From Siminovitchia fortis (GTDB taxonomy: Bacteria; Bacillota; Bacilli; Bacillales; Bacillaceae_C), in the NCBI RefSeq assembly GCF_003605365.2, contig NZ_QYTU02000031.1, positions 1 through 46,322 on the forward strand: 46,322 nucleotides of DNA, given 5' to 3'. The notes under the pieces were generated by a model. It saw only the letters and a list, made by a program, of their open reading frames with translations. It was not told the DNA's origin and searched no databases. Positions 7,004 to 15,637 of the stretch are shown here, piece after piece. The position numbers and the translations under genes were made by a program. Position 1 is the first letter of the stretch; every line of letters starts with the position of its first letter.

Positions 7004-9070
7004 ATGATGAAAAAAATACAAAAAATCCTTTTTTTCTCGATTATTTTACTTTTGTCAGCATGTTCGGGGGAAAAATCGGTGGAGGATGTCCGGAATGGAT
7101 TGTATATCATGAACAATTTTCCGGAGACTCGTACAAAAGAGTTAAATGGAGAGTGGGAGTTTTACTGGCATGAACTTCTTTTGCCCGATGATCTCAAAAA
7201 TGGGAATCAGCAGCCTCCCGATTTGGTGAAGGTCCCCAGCCCGTGGAGCAACTATGAGCTGGACGGCGAAAAGCTGCCCAAACAGGGATATGCGACCTAT
7301 CGCCTGCAATTAGTGTTGCCGCAAAGTGAAGTAGGAACAGCGAAGGCCCTTTATATACCGGGCGCTTCATCGGCCTATAAACTATGGATTGATGGTGAGC
7401 CTAAAGTTGGAAGCGGCGTCGTTGGGAAAAGCAAAGATTTAATGAAGCCGCAAAATGTCCCCAGAATGGTTCAATTTCAGGTTCATGATCAGGAAATTGA
7501 AATTGTGGTGCAAGTGTCCAACTTTTATCAGCGGAAAGCGGGGATCTTTGACTCTATTTTAATAGGAGAACCTGAGGTGATTGCCCAATATCGGGAAAAG
7601 AAAATCCTTTTTCGTTCAATGATTGTTATGAGTTTGGTCGTGATGGGGCTGTATCATGCGGCTTTATTCGCTTTGCGCAGAAGTGAGCTGCCGCTGCTTT
7701 TTTTCGGGCTGGTCTGTTTTCTCGTATCGGTAAGAGCGGTACTGCTGGATGGCATTCTGGCTTTTTATACCCTGCCATTTTTAAGCTGGGAATGGGGGAA
7801 CAAGCTGGAATATTTGGGAGCATCTCTCGGCATCCTGTTTTTTGCCTTGTATACATATACCCAGTTTCCTAAAGATATGAATGTGAGGATAAGGAATGCC
7901 ATCGTTGCTGTGATGGCGTCCTACAGCCTTTTTGTTATCTTGACCCCCTCCCTTGTTTTTACAAATACAATGAGATTCCTTCAACTATTAATTGTCGTTA
8001 TTTTTATCTATTTGATCTATGTCGATATGAAGGCTCTCATGAAAAAACGGGAGAGTTCCCTGTTGAATGCGATCGCCAATCTGCTGATCTTTCTGGCGGT
8101 TATTAATGATATCCTGCTCTATAACCATTTGATCAAAACAACTGAACTGGCATCAGTCGGTCTGTCCTTCTTTTTATTCACGCAATCGTTTATTATTTCA
8201 CGGCATTATTCGAAATCTTTTAAGCAAACTGAAGAGCTTTCACGTGATCTGGCGAAGCTGAATGCATCGCTGGAACAGCAAGTGCATGACCGGACGGTGG
8301 AACTCCGGCAAATGAACAGGGATCTTCAAACGGCCAATCAAAAGTTAAACGAGGCCCATCAATCAAGAAGCAAGTGGATACGGAATATTTATCATGAGAT
8401 CGCAAACCCACTGACAACCATACAGGTATATACGAAAGGGATTTTGGACGGCGTGATCCAATCCGACAAGAAATTCATCCAGCTCGTCCATGAGCAAAGT
8501 CTGTACCTTTCCAGGATGCTGAATGATTTGCATGATATGACGGAAATAGAGAATAGGGAGATTACTTTTAACAGGAAAAAAGTCAATGCACGGGAGTATA
8601 CAAGAAAAATCTATGACAAATACAAGATAGATATAGAAGAACAGGGAATTTCATTCCTCTATGAAGATTCAATTGCTGATAATGAAGATCTCTTTGTGCT
8701 GATGGATAAACTCAGGATCGAGCAAGTGATCGTCAATTTCCTTAAAAATGCACAAAAATTCATTGGAGACGGCGGCATCATCAAATTGGAAGTGGCAAAG
8801 GACGAAGACCGGCAGCTTATGATCAAAGTCGAAGACAATGGAGCCGGTATAAATGAAAAAGAAATAAATCTCGTATTCGATCGCTTTTTCAAAAGCAGAC
8901 GCCATGAAGTAGCGGGAAATGGGTCTGGACTGGGTTTGGCCATTGCAAAGGAGATTATCGATTATCATGGCGGAAAGATAGGGGCAACAAGCAAAGAAGG
9001 GAAGGGGAGCAGCTTTTATTTTAAACTGCCGATTGTTGCCGCTGTTTCGAAAACCCGCGAAGAACGATGA
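7004..9070 (+). CDS. 7TM-DISM sensor histidine kinase with lipoprotein-type signal
   Basis: A 688-residue membrane kinase. Order: a short hydrophobic N-terminus ending in a lipobox-like LLSAC; an extracellular jelly-roll DISMED2-like domain (about 30-190; ELNGEWEFYW, KLWIDGE); seven membrane helices (about 200-400; 7TMR-DISM_7TM); a coiled coil (about 405-450); a HisKA domain with phospho-acceptor His in IYHEIANPLT; and an HATPase domain with VNFLKNAQ, VEDNGAGIN and GSGLGLAIAKEI. Jelly-roll DISM sensors are thought to bind carbohydrate-like ligands. Start at ATG 7004 follows AAGGGTG; ATG 6989 and 7007 are alternatives. It is divergent from its likely partner, the OmpR-type regulator. A lipid-anchored Cys on a polytopic kinase would be unusual, so the segment may instead act as a plain signal sequence. 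Confidence 0.92.
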   Translation: MMKKIQKILFFSIILLLSACSGEKSVEDVRNGLYIMNNFPETRTKELNGEWEFYWHELLLPDDLKNGNQQPPDLVKVPSPWSNYELDGEKLPKQGYATYRLQLVLPQSEVGTAKALYIPGASSAYKLWIDGEPKVGSGVVGKSKDLMKPQNVPRMVQFQVHDQEIEIVVQVSNFYQRKAGIFDSILIGEPEVIAQYREKKILFRSMIVMSLVVMGLYHAALFALRRSELPLLFFGLVCFLVSVRAVLLDGILAFYTLPFLSWEWGNKLEYLGASLGILFFALYTYTQFPKDMNVRIRNAIVAVMASYSLFVILTPSLVFTNTMRFLQLLIVVIFIYLIYVDMKALMKKRESSLLNAIANLLIFLAVINDILLYNHLIKTTELASVGLSFFLFTQSFIISRHYSKSFKQTEELSRDLAKLNASLEQQVHDRTVELRQMNRDLQTANQKLNEAHQSRSKWIRNIYHEIANPLTTIQVYTKGILDGVIQSDKKFIQLVHEQSLYLSRMLNDLHDMTEIENREITFNRKKVNAREYTRKIYDKYKIDIEEQGISFLYEDSIADNEDLFVLMDKLRIEQVIVNFLKNAQKFIGDGGIIKLEVAKDEDRQLMIKVEDNGAGINEKEINLVFDRFFKSRRHEVAGNGSGLGLAIAKEIIDYHGGKIGATSKEGKGSSFYFKLPIVAAVSKTREER

Positions 9071-9196
9071 GTTGAGCCTTATGTGAAAAATAGAATCAAG
9101 CGGAAGGAAAAATCTTGGAAATCAATCCGGGGGTTTTTTCGTGCCTTATAGCGTAAAATGTTTAGCAGGGAGCGAAATTGAAGGAATGGGAGCCGG

Positions 9197-9800
9197 ATGA
9201 TGATTGAATATAAGAACGATAAACTTTTAGCGATAAAAACTACCGGGGAACAGCGGATATTTCCGGCAGAACCGCATTATAATCCATATGAGCCGACTCC
9301 TTACGCTGTATTAGACCAATTGTTTTCGCGTTACAGACTGACTGCGGATGATTGCCTCGTGGATATGGGATGCGGAAAGGGAAGGGTCCCTTTTTACGTC
9401 AATTTCCATTTCCAGGCTTCTGTTGTCGGAATCGAGATGAATCCCGCTTTGTATGAGGATGCGCTCAAGAACAAAGCAAGCTACAGCAGAAAGGCAAAGA
9501 GGAAGCGTCGAATTTCAATGTATCCTTGCGCAGGAATATGACATACAGCAGCGGGATAATGTGTTTTTCTTTTTCAACCCTTTTTCGGCACAGATTTTTA
9601 TGACAATTGTTCAGCATATTTTGAAGTCCGGTGAAAACCATCCCCGGACGATAGATTTGATTTTGTATTACCCGTCCAACGAATATGTATATTATTTGCT
9701 GAATCAAACTCTGTTCAGGCTTGTGGAGGAAGTCCGGCTTGATTACTTATATGAGCAGAATGATAATGAACGGATTTTGATTTTTCGAATGGATAAATGA
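9197..9800 (+). pseudogene. SAM-dependent methyltransferase, frameshifted
   Basis: The first part (9197 to about 9508) encodes a methyltransferase N-terminus with the SAM-binding motif LVDMGCGKGRVPFYV and the acidic residue in VVGIEMNP. The reading then goes out of frame and stops at 9541. The C-terminal half continues in another frame as SVEFQCILAQEYDIQQRDNV then FFFFNPFS to 9800, joining the expected family sequence. Removing one base near 9508-9512 (AAAGAGGAAGCG) restores a single frame of about 200 residues. It is either a recent pseudogene, a sequencing error or, less likely, a programmed frameshift. A terminator follows directly. Confidence 0.8.
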
Positions 9801-9805
9801 AAATC

Positions 9806-9836
9806 AAGAGCAGGATAGGGCTTCCTGCTCTTTTTT
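9806..9836 (+). terminator. Intrinsic terminator after the methyltransferase
   Basis: GAGCAGGA (9808-9815) pairs with TCCTGCTC (9823-9830) across a 7-base loop and is followed by six T. Confidence 0.9.
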
Positions 9837-9899
9837 GGCAATGATTTTAAAAGAAAGCTAAAATATAATCATCAAGAAACCGGGGGATGGGATACTGAA

Positions 9900-10607
9900 A
9901 TGGATGTGTGGTTGGAACGAATCTATATCGGTCAGCCGAAGACCGTCGGTGAAAAGGATGCTGCTCTTCCAATGGATCGCGAGTGGAGGAGCGGGATATT
10001 TAAAGAGCCTATAGAAGGGCCTGTATGGCTGGGAAAAACAAACTTGGCCGGAGACGGGCAGGCAGACTTGAAACATCATGGCGGCCCTGAGAAGGCGGTG
10101 TTTGCCTACCCATTGGAGCACTATTTATATTGGCAAAAAAAGCTGCCTGAAACAGAAATCTTTCCAGGAGGAATGGGAGAAAATTTTTCGCTGAAAAACC
10201 AGCTTGAAGCATCTGTCTCAATCGGAGACATTTATGAAATCGGCGAAGCTGTTATTCAGGTATCGCAGCCGAGACAGCCGTGCTGGAAGCCTGCCCGCCG
10301 ATTTAAAGTGAAAAGCCTGGCTTTGCTTTTGCAAAATTCAGGCCGAACCGGATGGTATTACCGTGTATTAAAAGAGGGGTACGTTGAAGCCGGACAGGAT
10401 TTGGCTCTGCTTGAACGGCCATACCCGCATTGGACTGTTGAAAAATGTAATACAATCATGCATGTGGATAAAGATAATGTAGAAGAGGCAAAATGGCTGT
10501 CCCAATGTGAAGCTCTGTCGTCAAATTGGCGAGCCACGTTGGAGAAACGGGTAGAAAAAGGGGAAAACCCCGATGTGGAAAAAAGAGTGATTGGGCCGAA
10601 CGAATAG
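9900..10607 (+). CDS. MOSC-domain protein (YiiM/YflK type)
   Basis: A 235-residue MOSC protein. The core motif GDGQADLKHHGGPEKAVFAY and the sulfur-carrying Cys in QPRQPCWKPARRF are present, followed by a C-terminal three-helix segment (about 165-230) typical of YiiM-like proteins. Known MOSC proteins bind molybdenum cofactor or act with it, for example in reducing N-hydroxylated compounds; the exact substrate here is unknown. Start at ATG 9900, with GGGGGATGGG about 9 bases upstream. It appears to be a single-gene unit between a terminator and a short repeat-like spacer. Confidence 0.9.
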   Translation: MDVWLERIYIGQPKTVGEKDAALPMDREWRSGIFKEPIEGPVWLGKTNLAGDGQADLKHHGGPEKAVFAYPLEHYLYWQKKLPETEIFPGGMGENFSLKNQLEASVSIGDIYEIGEAVIQVSQPRQPCWKPARRFKVKSLALLLQNSGRTGWYYRVLKEGYVEAGQDLALLERPYPHWTVEKCNTIMHVDKDNVEEAKWLSQCEALSSNWRATLEKRVEKGENPDVEKRVIGPNE

Positions 10608-10813
10608 AGCGAGGCATCTATTGTATATACTGCGAAAATCTATCGCCGAATTTCACGGCTTTTACCATAATTGCCACTTTAATTGCAGAAGCCTGGACCA
10701 CCATTGCGCGAACCGGCGGTGTAATTGCACGATTTCATCACAAATATGCGCGAATCCTCCCGGCGTTTTACTATACAATGGAAATAAGCATCTAAGAAAG
10801 GATTCAGACGACT
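10608..10813. repeat. Intergenic segment bounded by short inverted repeats
   Basis: ATTGTATA (10620-10627) and TATACAAT (10772-10779) face each other across about 144 bases, and GCATCTA occurs on both sides (starting near 10614 and 10789). Inside, short degenerate motifs of the type GCGAATTTCAC recur. This could be a small non-autonomous repeat. The AAAGGA ribosome site of the next gene is near 10797. Confidence 0.3.
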
Positions 10814-12658
10814 TTGGACCTTATTTTGACATTTATCATTTTGGGTATCACAATTATTTTATTCATGTCCAACCGGATACGGGCGGATTTAGTGGCTGTC
10901 ATGTCATTGTTGGCATTTGTTCTGACGGGGATCTTAAGTCCGGCAGAGGCCCTTGTCGGGTTTTCCAACTCGGTTGTCATTATGGTTGCCGGATTATTCA
11001 TTGTTGGCGCTGGGATTTTACGTACAGGGCTCGCACAAATGGCCAGCAACTTCGTACTTCGGTCCGCAGGGGATAACGAGAACAGGCTGTTTGTCATTTT
11101 GCTTCTCATTGTGGCGCTGATCGGAACATTTATGAGCAATACGGGTACGGTTGCCATTATGCTGCCAATTGTAGTGAGCATTGCTGTAAGTATAAAAAGC
11201 ACACCGTCGAAATTTTTAATACCGCTGTCGTATGTCGCCAGCTTTTCCGGACTGCTCACTCTTATAGCATCGCCTGCAAACCTGATTGTAAGTGAAACAC
11301 TTGCTGAAAATGGCTATAAAAAGTTAAGCTTTTTTGAAATTACACCGGTTGGTCTTGTTGGTGTCATTACGGGCATGGTTTATTTATATTTTGTTCGCAA
11401 CAAATTGCTTCCGGAGGGAAAAAGCAGGGGGAATGCGGATGACGAGCATCAACTTTCTCCTGAAAAGCTGGCGGCTGACTATCAGCTCGGAGGAAGCCTG
11501 TTCCGTGTAAGGGTGCCGGAGGATTCGGAAATGGTTGACAAAAAGCTGACTGAATTGAAAACTCCGGAGAATTACCAATTATATATTTTAAAAATTGTCA
11601 GAAGATCGGCGGAGGGCCTGAATTTATTGCCAATGACCTACCATGAGATGGCCGGGCCCAAAAGTGTGATCCAGCCAAGGGATATTCTTTACGTTCAGGG
11701 AAAGTTGGAAAACGTGGAAAGAATGGTGGAGGACTTTGATTTAATGTTTGAAGAAGAGGAGTCCGAGGCCGATGAGCTGGTGTCAAAGCAACTCGGAATC
11801 GCGGAAGTCCTGTTGACCCCTCATTCGAAATTAATTAATCAGACGGCCAAAAGTATCGGATTCAGGGAAAAATATAACCTGAATATACTGGGCATCAACC
11901 GCCAGGGGCAATATGTATTAAGCGAGCCGTCAAAGCAGAAGCTCCGGTTCGGAGATGCGCTGCTTGTTCAGGGTTCTTGGGCCTCGATAGAGCTGCTGGC
12001 GAGGGAAACGAACGACGTAGTCGTTGTCGGGCAGCCGCAGGAACATGCCAGCGCGGCCGCCGCAAGCGGCAAAGCGCCCATCGCAGCAGGTATTATTCTG
12101 TTGATGGTAATTCTTATGGCTTTTGAAATTTTCCCGACAGTCATCTCTGTATTAATCGGGGCAGTATTAATGATTTTGACAGGCTGTCTCAGAAATATGG
12201 ATGATGCTTACAGCCAGGTCAACTTCGAAACCATCGTGCTTGTTGCCGCCATGCTTCCGATCGCTACAGCTTTGGAAAAAACGGGCGGAATCATGATTCT
12301 GTCGGAAGGGATCATCAAGACGCTTGGCGGATTGGGAAGTCTGGGTGTGTTTGCCGGCATCTATCTGCTGGCCATGACATTCGGCCAATTCATCAGCAAC
12401 ACAGCAACGGCCGTCCTGTTTGCACCTATTGCAATGAATGCGGCCCTAACCATCGATGCCAACCCGTACACATTTCTAATAGGAGTGGCCGTTGCGTCGA
12501 ACATGGCCTTTGCGACACCTGTTGCATCCCCTACAAACGCAATGGTGATGACGGCGGGGGGCTACAAGGTCTCCGATTTCGTCAAAATCGGAGTGCCGTT
12601 GATGGCAATTGTTTTTGTCATCATGCTGTTTGCAATCCCCTTCTTCTTTCCGTTGTAG
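10814..12658 (+). CDS. SLC13/DASS-type transporter with two RCK_C domains
   Basis: A 614-residue membrane transporter of the SLC13 permease type with the TrkA-C insert. Membrane helices occupy about residues 1-195 and 410-614. Between them lie two RCK_C (TrkA-C) domains at roughly 225-310 and 325-400, which usually bind small regulatory ligands. The repeated hallmark of the fold is visible as GTFMSNTGTVAIMLPI in the first half and FGQFISNTATAVLFAPIAMN plus FATPVASPTNAMVM in the second. Members take up dicarboxylates, sulfate or other anions with sodium; the substrate here is not evident. The start is TTG at 10814, with AAAGGA about 12 bases upstream, slightly long. A perfect palindrome follows the stop. 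Confidence 0.9.
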   Translation: MDLILTFIILGITIILFMSNRIRADLVAVMSLLAFVLTGILSPAEALVGFSNSVVIMVAGLFIVGAGILRTGLAQMASNFVLRSAGDNENRLFVILLLIVALIGTFMSNTGTVAIMLPIVVSIAVSIKSTPSKFLIPLSYVASFSGLLTLIASPANLIVSETLAENGYKKLSFFEITPVGLVGVITGMVYLYFVRNKLLPEGKSRGNADDEHQLSPEKLAADYQLGGSLFRVRVPEDSEMVDKKLTELKTPENYQLYILKIVRRSAEGLNLLPMTYHEMAGPKSVIQPRDILYVQGKLENVERMVEDFDLMFEEEESEADELVSKQLGIAEVLLTPHSKLINQTAKSIGFREKYNLNILGINRQGQYVLSEPSKQKLRFGDALLVQGSWASIELLARETNDVVVVGQPQEHASAAAASGKAPIAAGIILLMVILMAFEIFPTVISVLIGAVLMILTGCLRNMDDAYSQVNFETIVLVAAMLPIATALEKTGGIMILSEGIIKTLGGLGSLGVFAGIYLLAMTFGQFISNTATAVLFAPIAMNAALTIDANPYTFLIGVAVASNMAFATPVASPTNAMVMTAGGYKVSDFVKIGVPLMAIVFVIMLFAIPFFFPL

Positions 12659-12669
12659 GAGAAAAAGAT

Positions 12670-12724
12670 TAGAAAAAAGGGGACAGGCCCCCACTGCGTT
12701 AACGCAGTGGGGGCCTGTCCCCTT
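12670..12724. terminator. 48-bp perfect palindrome serving as bidirectional terminator
   Basis: Bases 12677-12724 form a perfect palindrome centred on GTTAAC (between 12700 and 12701), rich in GC near the base and middle of the stem. On the minus strand it is followed by a T run (A12673-12678 on the plus strand), so it is a good terminator for the minus-strand kinase gene, whose TAA stop at 12723-12725 overlaps it. It also separates the converging transporter gene. Confidence 0.8.
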
Positions 12725-13583
12725 ACACATAACGCTGCAACACGGCATCGACTTGCCCGCCATACGTTTTTCCAAAAATGTTCAAGTGCACGAGCAGGTA
12801 ATAGAGCTGGTACAAAGGCTTGATTTCCTCATAATAGTCTGCAATTGGAAATTCACTTGCATATGCCTCATAAAATACCGGTGTGAATCCTCCGAACAGT
12901 TCAGTAAAGGCGAGTTCAAAATGTCTGTCTCCGTATAGAAAGGACGGATCTATTAAATAAGGCTTACCGCCGGGACCCGGCAGCCAGTTTCCGCCCCAAA
13001 GATCGCCATGTAAATAAGAAGGAGGGACCTCATCGGGAATCCAATCTCCCAGCCGCTCAAGAAGCCTTTCCAAACGATCCCGTCGCTTTCCCTTTATTGT
13101 CTGCTGCCGAATCCCTTGTTCAAGTTGGGCTTTAAGTCTCTTGTCACGATAATAATCCAACCAGCTGGAAAAAAGTCCGTTCGGTTGAGGAAGCGTTCCG
13201 ATAAACGTATCTTTATTGAAACCATGTTTTTTTCCGTAATTTTGGTGCATTACCGCCAACTGTTCTCCCAGTTGTATTTGTGTTTTCGAAGTTTCGCGCC
13301 CCTCCAGCCATTCCATGACCAGAAAAGCTTCCCCCTTCTTATCAGAAAAGGCGAGCACGTCAGGGACAGAGACGGACTTGGTCGATTTGATCAGCCGTAA
13401 GCCATCTGCCTCCAACTCGAAAAAACCGCTGGGCGAATTCACGTGATACTTTATAAAATATCTGCTTCTCTCCGTTTCCACAAAAAAACTTTCATTGATG
13501 GAGCCGCCTGCAACCCGCTTTACATTTTTGACTGAAGAATGATCATTTGCTTTGTATAAAGACTGCCGAATGATTTGATTCAC
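12723..13583 (-). CDS. Fructosamine kinase / aminoglycoside phosphotransferase-like protein
   Basis: A 286-residue kinase of the fructosamine-kinase (FN3K) family, which phosphorylates sugar-modified amines so the adduct can be shed. Features: VAGGSINESFFVET near the N-terminus (ATP-binding loop), YFIKYH with the conserved Lys, EADGLRLI, MEWLEG in the hinge, the catalytic loop YLHGDLWGGNWL and the metal-binding LIDPSFLYGDRHFELAF. The start is taken as GTG 13583 because AGGAGG lies 9 bases upstream, giving the usual family length; longer forms extend through this ribosome site. The stop overlaps the 48-bp palindrome. The 13584-13776 gap shows no convincing gene. Confidence 0.9.
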   Translation of the reverse strand: MNQIIRQSLYKANDHSSVKNVKRVAGGSINESFFVETERSRYFIKYHVNSPSGFFELEADGLRLIKSTKSVSVPDVLAFSDKKGEAFLVMEWLEGRETSKTQIQLGEQLAVMHQNYGKKHGFNKDTFIGTLPQPNGLFSSWLDYYRDKRLKAQLEQGIRQQTIKGKRRDRLERLLERLGDWIPDEVPPSYLHGDLWGGNWLPGPGGKPYLIDPSFLYGDRHFELAFTELFGGFTPVFYEAYASEFPIADYYEEIKPLYQLYYLLVHLNIFGKTYGGQVDAVLQRYV

Positions 13584-13776
13584 GGAATATCGCCTCCTCA
13601 TTGCAATCAAGTAACATGGCGGATAAAGATGTATTACAAGGGGAAGGCGGCAGGATGAACCGCGCAAGCAAAGAAGAGGCTGGGAGCATTTATGACGGTT
13701 ATTATGAACTCCCGTGATTACGATCCACGAAAAAAGCTGCAAGTTTTGCGAAAAGGCGTTTGTTTCCCCATAATCT

Positions 13777-14235
13777 TCATTTCATCACATACTGCATGGA
13801 TTTGACGATTCCCAAATGAATGCCGTCATGCCAGGTGACGAACTGCAGGGCCGCGTCAACTGTATCAAGCTTTAAATAGCGGATGTCGACCGTTTCGGAC
13901 GCCGCGTTATCCAACTTTCCGTTAAAAAACTCCATTATTCGCTCACCCTGATTTTTTAATGCTTCCATGATTTCCTCGACAGCAGGAGGTTCTTTGTCCC
14001 ATTTAAACGGGCTTGTCCCATCAATAAAAAAGTCGAACCACTCAGGGTGGATAATTTCGTAAGTTTTATCGGCTTTGCTTAGGTAATCTTCTGCCGTTAC
14101 GTACATGTGGCCGGCGTTCCACCGGATCGTATTGGGAAAGCCTTTAATCCGTTCGTCCCAAGTGCCTTCTTTCGTATTCCCCAACGCAATCAATAAAGCG
14201 GCGCGAGAATATTCGAACATATGTAATGTCTCCAT
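13777..14235 (-). CDS. DinB-family protein
   Basis: A 152-residue DinB/YfiT-fold four-helix-bundle protein. The metal-binding histidines typical of the family are visible in RWNAGHMYVTAEDYL and in TWHDGIHLGIV near the C-terminus. Such proteins are thiol-dependent transferases or of unknown function. ATG 14235 is preferred (AGGGTG upstream); GTG 14247 would add four residues. It is transcribed separately from its neighbours. Confidence 0.85.
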   Translation of the reverse strand: METLHMFEYSRAALLIALGNTKEGTWDERIKGFPNTIRWNAGHMYVTAEDYLSKADKTYEIIHPEWFDFFIDGTSPFKWDKEPPAVEEIMEALKNQGERIMEFFNGKLDNAASETVDIRYLKLDTVDAALQFVTWHDGIHLGIVKSMQYVMK

Positions 14236-14453
14236 CTCTTTCCACACCCTTTATCCTTGTTTTACAACATTATATTCGAGTGGTACAGGTACTTCCAATC
14301 ATTTGACTTATTCATCCTTTCCATACTTCTCATTAGGATATTGGAGGGAAATATTTCCAAATAACGCCGTTTATTATGCTTTAAAAAAATTCCCGGCTTA
14401 TTTCCGGCAAAGGACAATTATGACAATTATTTAGAGATTTTTCGACAAAAGCA

Positions 14454-14467
14454 TGCAAGCGCTTTAA
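14454..14467 (+). promoter_or_regulatory. Candidate cre (CcpA) operator
   Basis: TGCAAGCGCTTTAA has the AAGCGCTT core of cre sites but deviates from the TGWAANCGNTNWCA consensus at two positions. It sits 16 bases upstream of the -35 box of the HPr-kinase paralogue, a position more typical of CcpA activation than of roadblock repression. Confidence 0.45.
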
Positions 14468-14483
14468 TTAGGGAATTATGATG

Positions 14484-14512
14484 ATGACGTTTCCTCTTTT
14501 TTCAAGTATAAT
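14484..14512 (+). promoter_or_regulatory. Sigma-A promoter of the HPrK paralogue
   Basis: ATGACG (14484-14489) and a perfect TATAAT (14507-14512) with a 17-base spacer. The rest of the 14236-14551 gap holds the candidate cre and AT-rich sequence. Confidence 0.65.
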
Positions 14513-14551
14513 CCTGAATCATAAGGTATTAGATATGGAGAGTGCATCGAC

Positions 14552-15472
14552 TTGAAAACGATAACAGTTAAAGAATTGATCAATAGATTTTCGTTGGAGG
14601 TTTTGGCTGGGGAAGACCACCTGGACCGAAAAATCACAACGAATCGAGCACATCGCCCGGGTTTGGAGTTTGTCGGCTATTTCGACTTTTTCCCTACCGA
14701 GCTCGTGCAGGTGCTTGGGGTAAAAGAACTCACCTTTTTAAAAAAGCTAAGCGATGAGGAGCAGAAGCTGCGGATAGGGAATATCGTGAATTATCATCCT
14801 CCTTGCTTCATCATCACGGCGCAGCAGGATAGCCTGAACTATTTGACGGAATACTGCGTTCAGGAAGGGATTCCCCTGCTTCGTACAGATGATGATCCGA
14901 CTTCCGAGTTCATCAGGAAGCTGGATGCCTATTTGTTAAAGGCGTTGGCTCCGGAAATGGCCATCCACGGCGTTTGTGTCAATGTTTCGGGTATCGGGGT
15001 CCTGCTGCGGGGAAAATCGGGCATCGGAAAAAGCGAGACTGCCCATACATTAATACGCAGGGGGCATCGGCTTGTAGCGGATGATATTGTCACATTGAAA
15101 AAACTTGGGCCACAGACGCTCCTTGGCACGCACGACAATCATACGAGGGAACTGCTCGCCTTAAGAAGCATAGGACTTGTCAATGTAGTCCGCCTGTACG
15201 GCAGGGAAGCGTTCCAGGACCAGTCAAGAATTGTCCTGGATATTGAGTTGACGAAATGGCAGGAAGACTCCCTGAACAATGAATTGGAGCACGAGCCCAA
15301 GTTCACAGACTATATGGGGGTCAAAATTCCCCATATTGAAATCCAGCTCCAGCCGGGCCGCGATGTGGCGGGTCTCATCGAAGCCGCTGCCACTAACTGG
15401 TACCTCCAGCGTGAGGGATACAGTGCGGCAGAGGAATTTTCAAAGCGGCTGGGAATCGATCATTCATATTAG
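14552..15472 (+). CDS. hprK: HPr kinase/phosphorylase family protein (stand-alone paralogue)
   Basis: A 306-residue HPrK/P homologue. HPrK/P phosphorylates HPr or Crh on Ser46 and reverses the reaction, controlling carbon catabolite repression through CcpA. The N-terminal domain (about 1-130) and kinase domain (about 135-300) are both present. The kinase keeps HGVCVNVSGIGVLLRG, the P-loop GKSGIGKSE, VADD and LQPGRDVAGLIEAAATN. The family signature around EIRGLGIINV is altered to ALRSIGLVNV, so this copy is divergent. In Bacillus the main hprK is next to lgt; here no lgt is nearby, so I infer a second copy. The start is TTG 14552 (GGAGAG 9 bases upstream). A promoter and candidate cre lie upstream and a terminator follows. 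Confidence 0.88.
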   Translation: MKTITVKELINRFSLEVLAGEDHLDRKITTNRAHRPGLEFVGYFDFFPTELVQVLGVKELTFLKKLSDEEQKLRIGNIVNYHPPCFIITAQQDSLNYLTEYCVQEGIPLLRTDDDPTSEFIRKLDAYLLKALAPEMAIHGVCVNVSGIGVLLRGKSGIGKSETAHTLIRRGHRLVADDIVTLKKLGPQTLLGTHDNHTRELLALRSIGLVNVVRLYGREAFQDQSRIVLDIELTKWQEDSLNNELEHEPKFTDYMGVKIPHIEIQLQPGRDVAGLIEAAATNWYLQREGYSAAEEFSKRLGIDHSY

Positions 15473-15483
15473 AGAAGAAAAGA

Positions 15484-15508
15484 CGGAGCATTGCTCCGCC
15501 TTTTTTTG
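15484..15508 (+). terminator. Intrinsic terminator of the HPrK paralogue
   Basis: Stem CGGAGCA (15484-15490) with the facing GCTCCG, very short loop, followed by a run of seven T. The reverse strand also reads T-rich after the stem, so it can also end the converging oxidase operon. Confidence 0.8.
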
Positions 15509-15539
15509 GGGTCAGACCTCTGTTTCCAAAAAACCCCAA

Positions 15540-15623
15540 TCAATCCGTTGAATTTTTAATTTCTACTCCAATCACCATGGTGACCATTGCGACGATAAGC
15601 ATCGAAGACACAACCATGAACAT
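15540..15623 (-). CDS. 27-residue membrane micro-protein of the ba3 oxidase operon
   Basis: A short frame reading MFMVVSSMLIVAMVTMVIGV then EIKNSTD: one hydrophobic helix of about 18 residues with a short polar tail. It begins 14 bases after the stop of oxidase subunit I and has its own AAGGAG ribosome site, so it is almost certainly translated from the oxidase mRNA. Heme-copper oxidases often contain such single-helix small subunits, and a structural or assembly role is inferred. I do not recognise a named family. Confidence 0.6.
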   Translation of the reverse strand: MFMVVSSMLIVAMVTMVIGVEIKNSTD

Positions 15624-15637
15624 ATAATATCAACTCC

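Noticed and set aside
10526-11076. Overlapping plus-strand frames between the MOSC and SLC13 genes
   Set aside because: They mix the end of the MOSC gene, repeat-like spacer and the SLC13 start in the wrong frame; no family resemblance.
13650-13725. 20-codon plus-strand frame after AAGGGGAAGGCGG
   Set aside because: A plausible ribosome site, but the peptide is unrecognised and the site is weakly spaced; not enough to call a gene.
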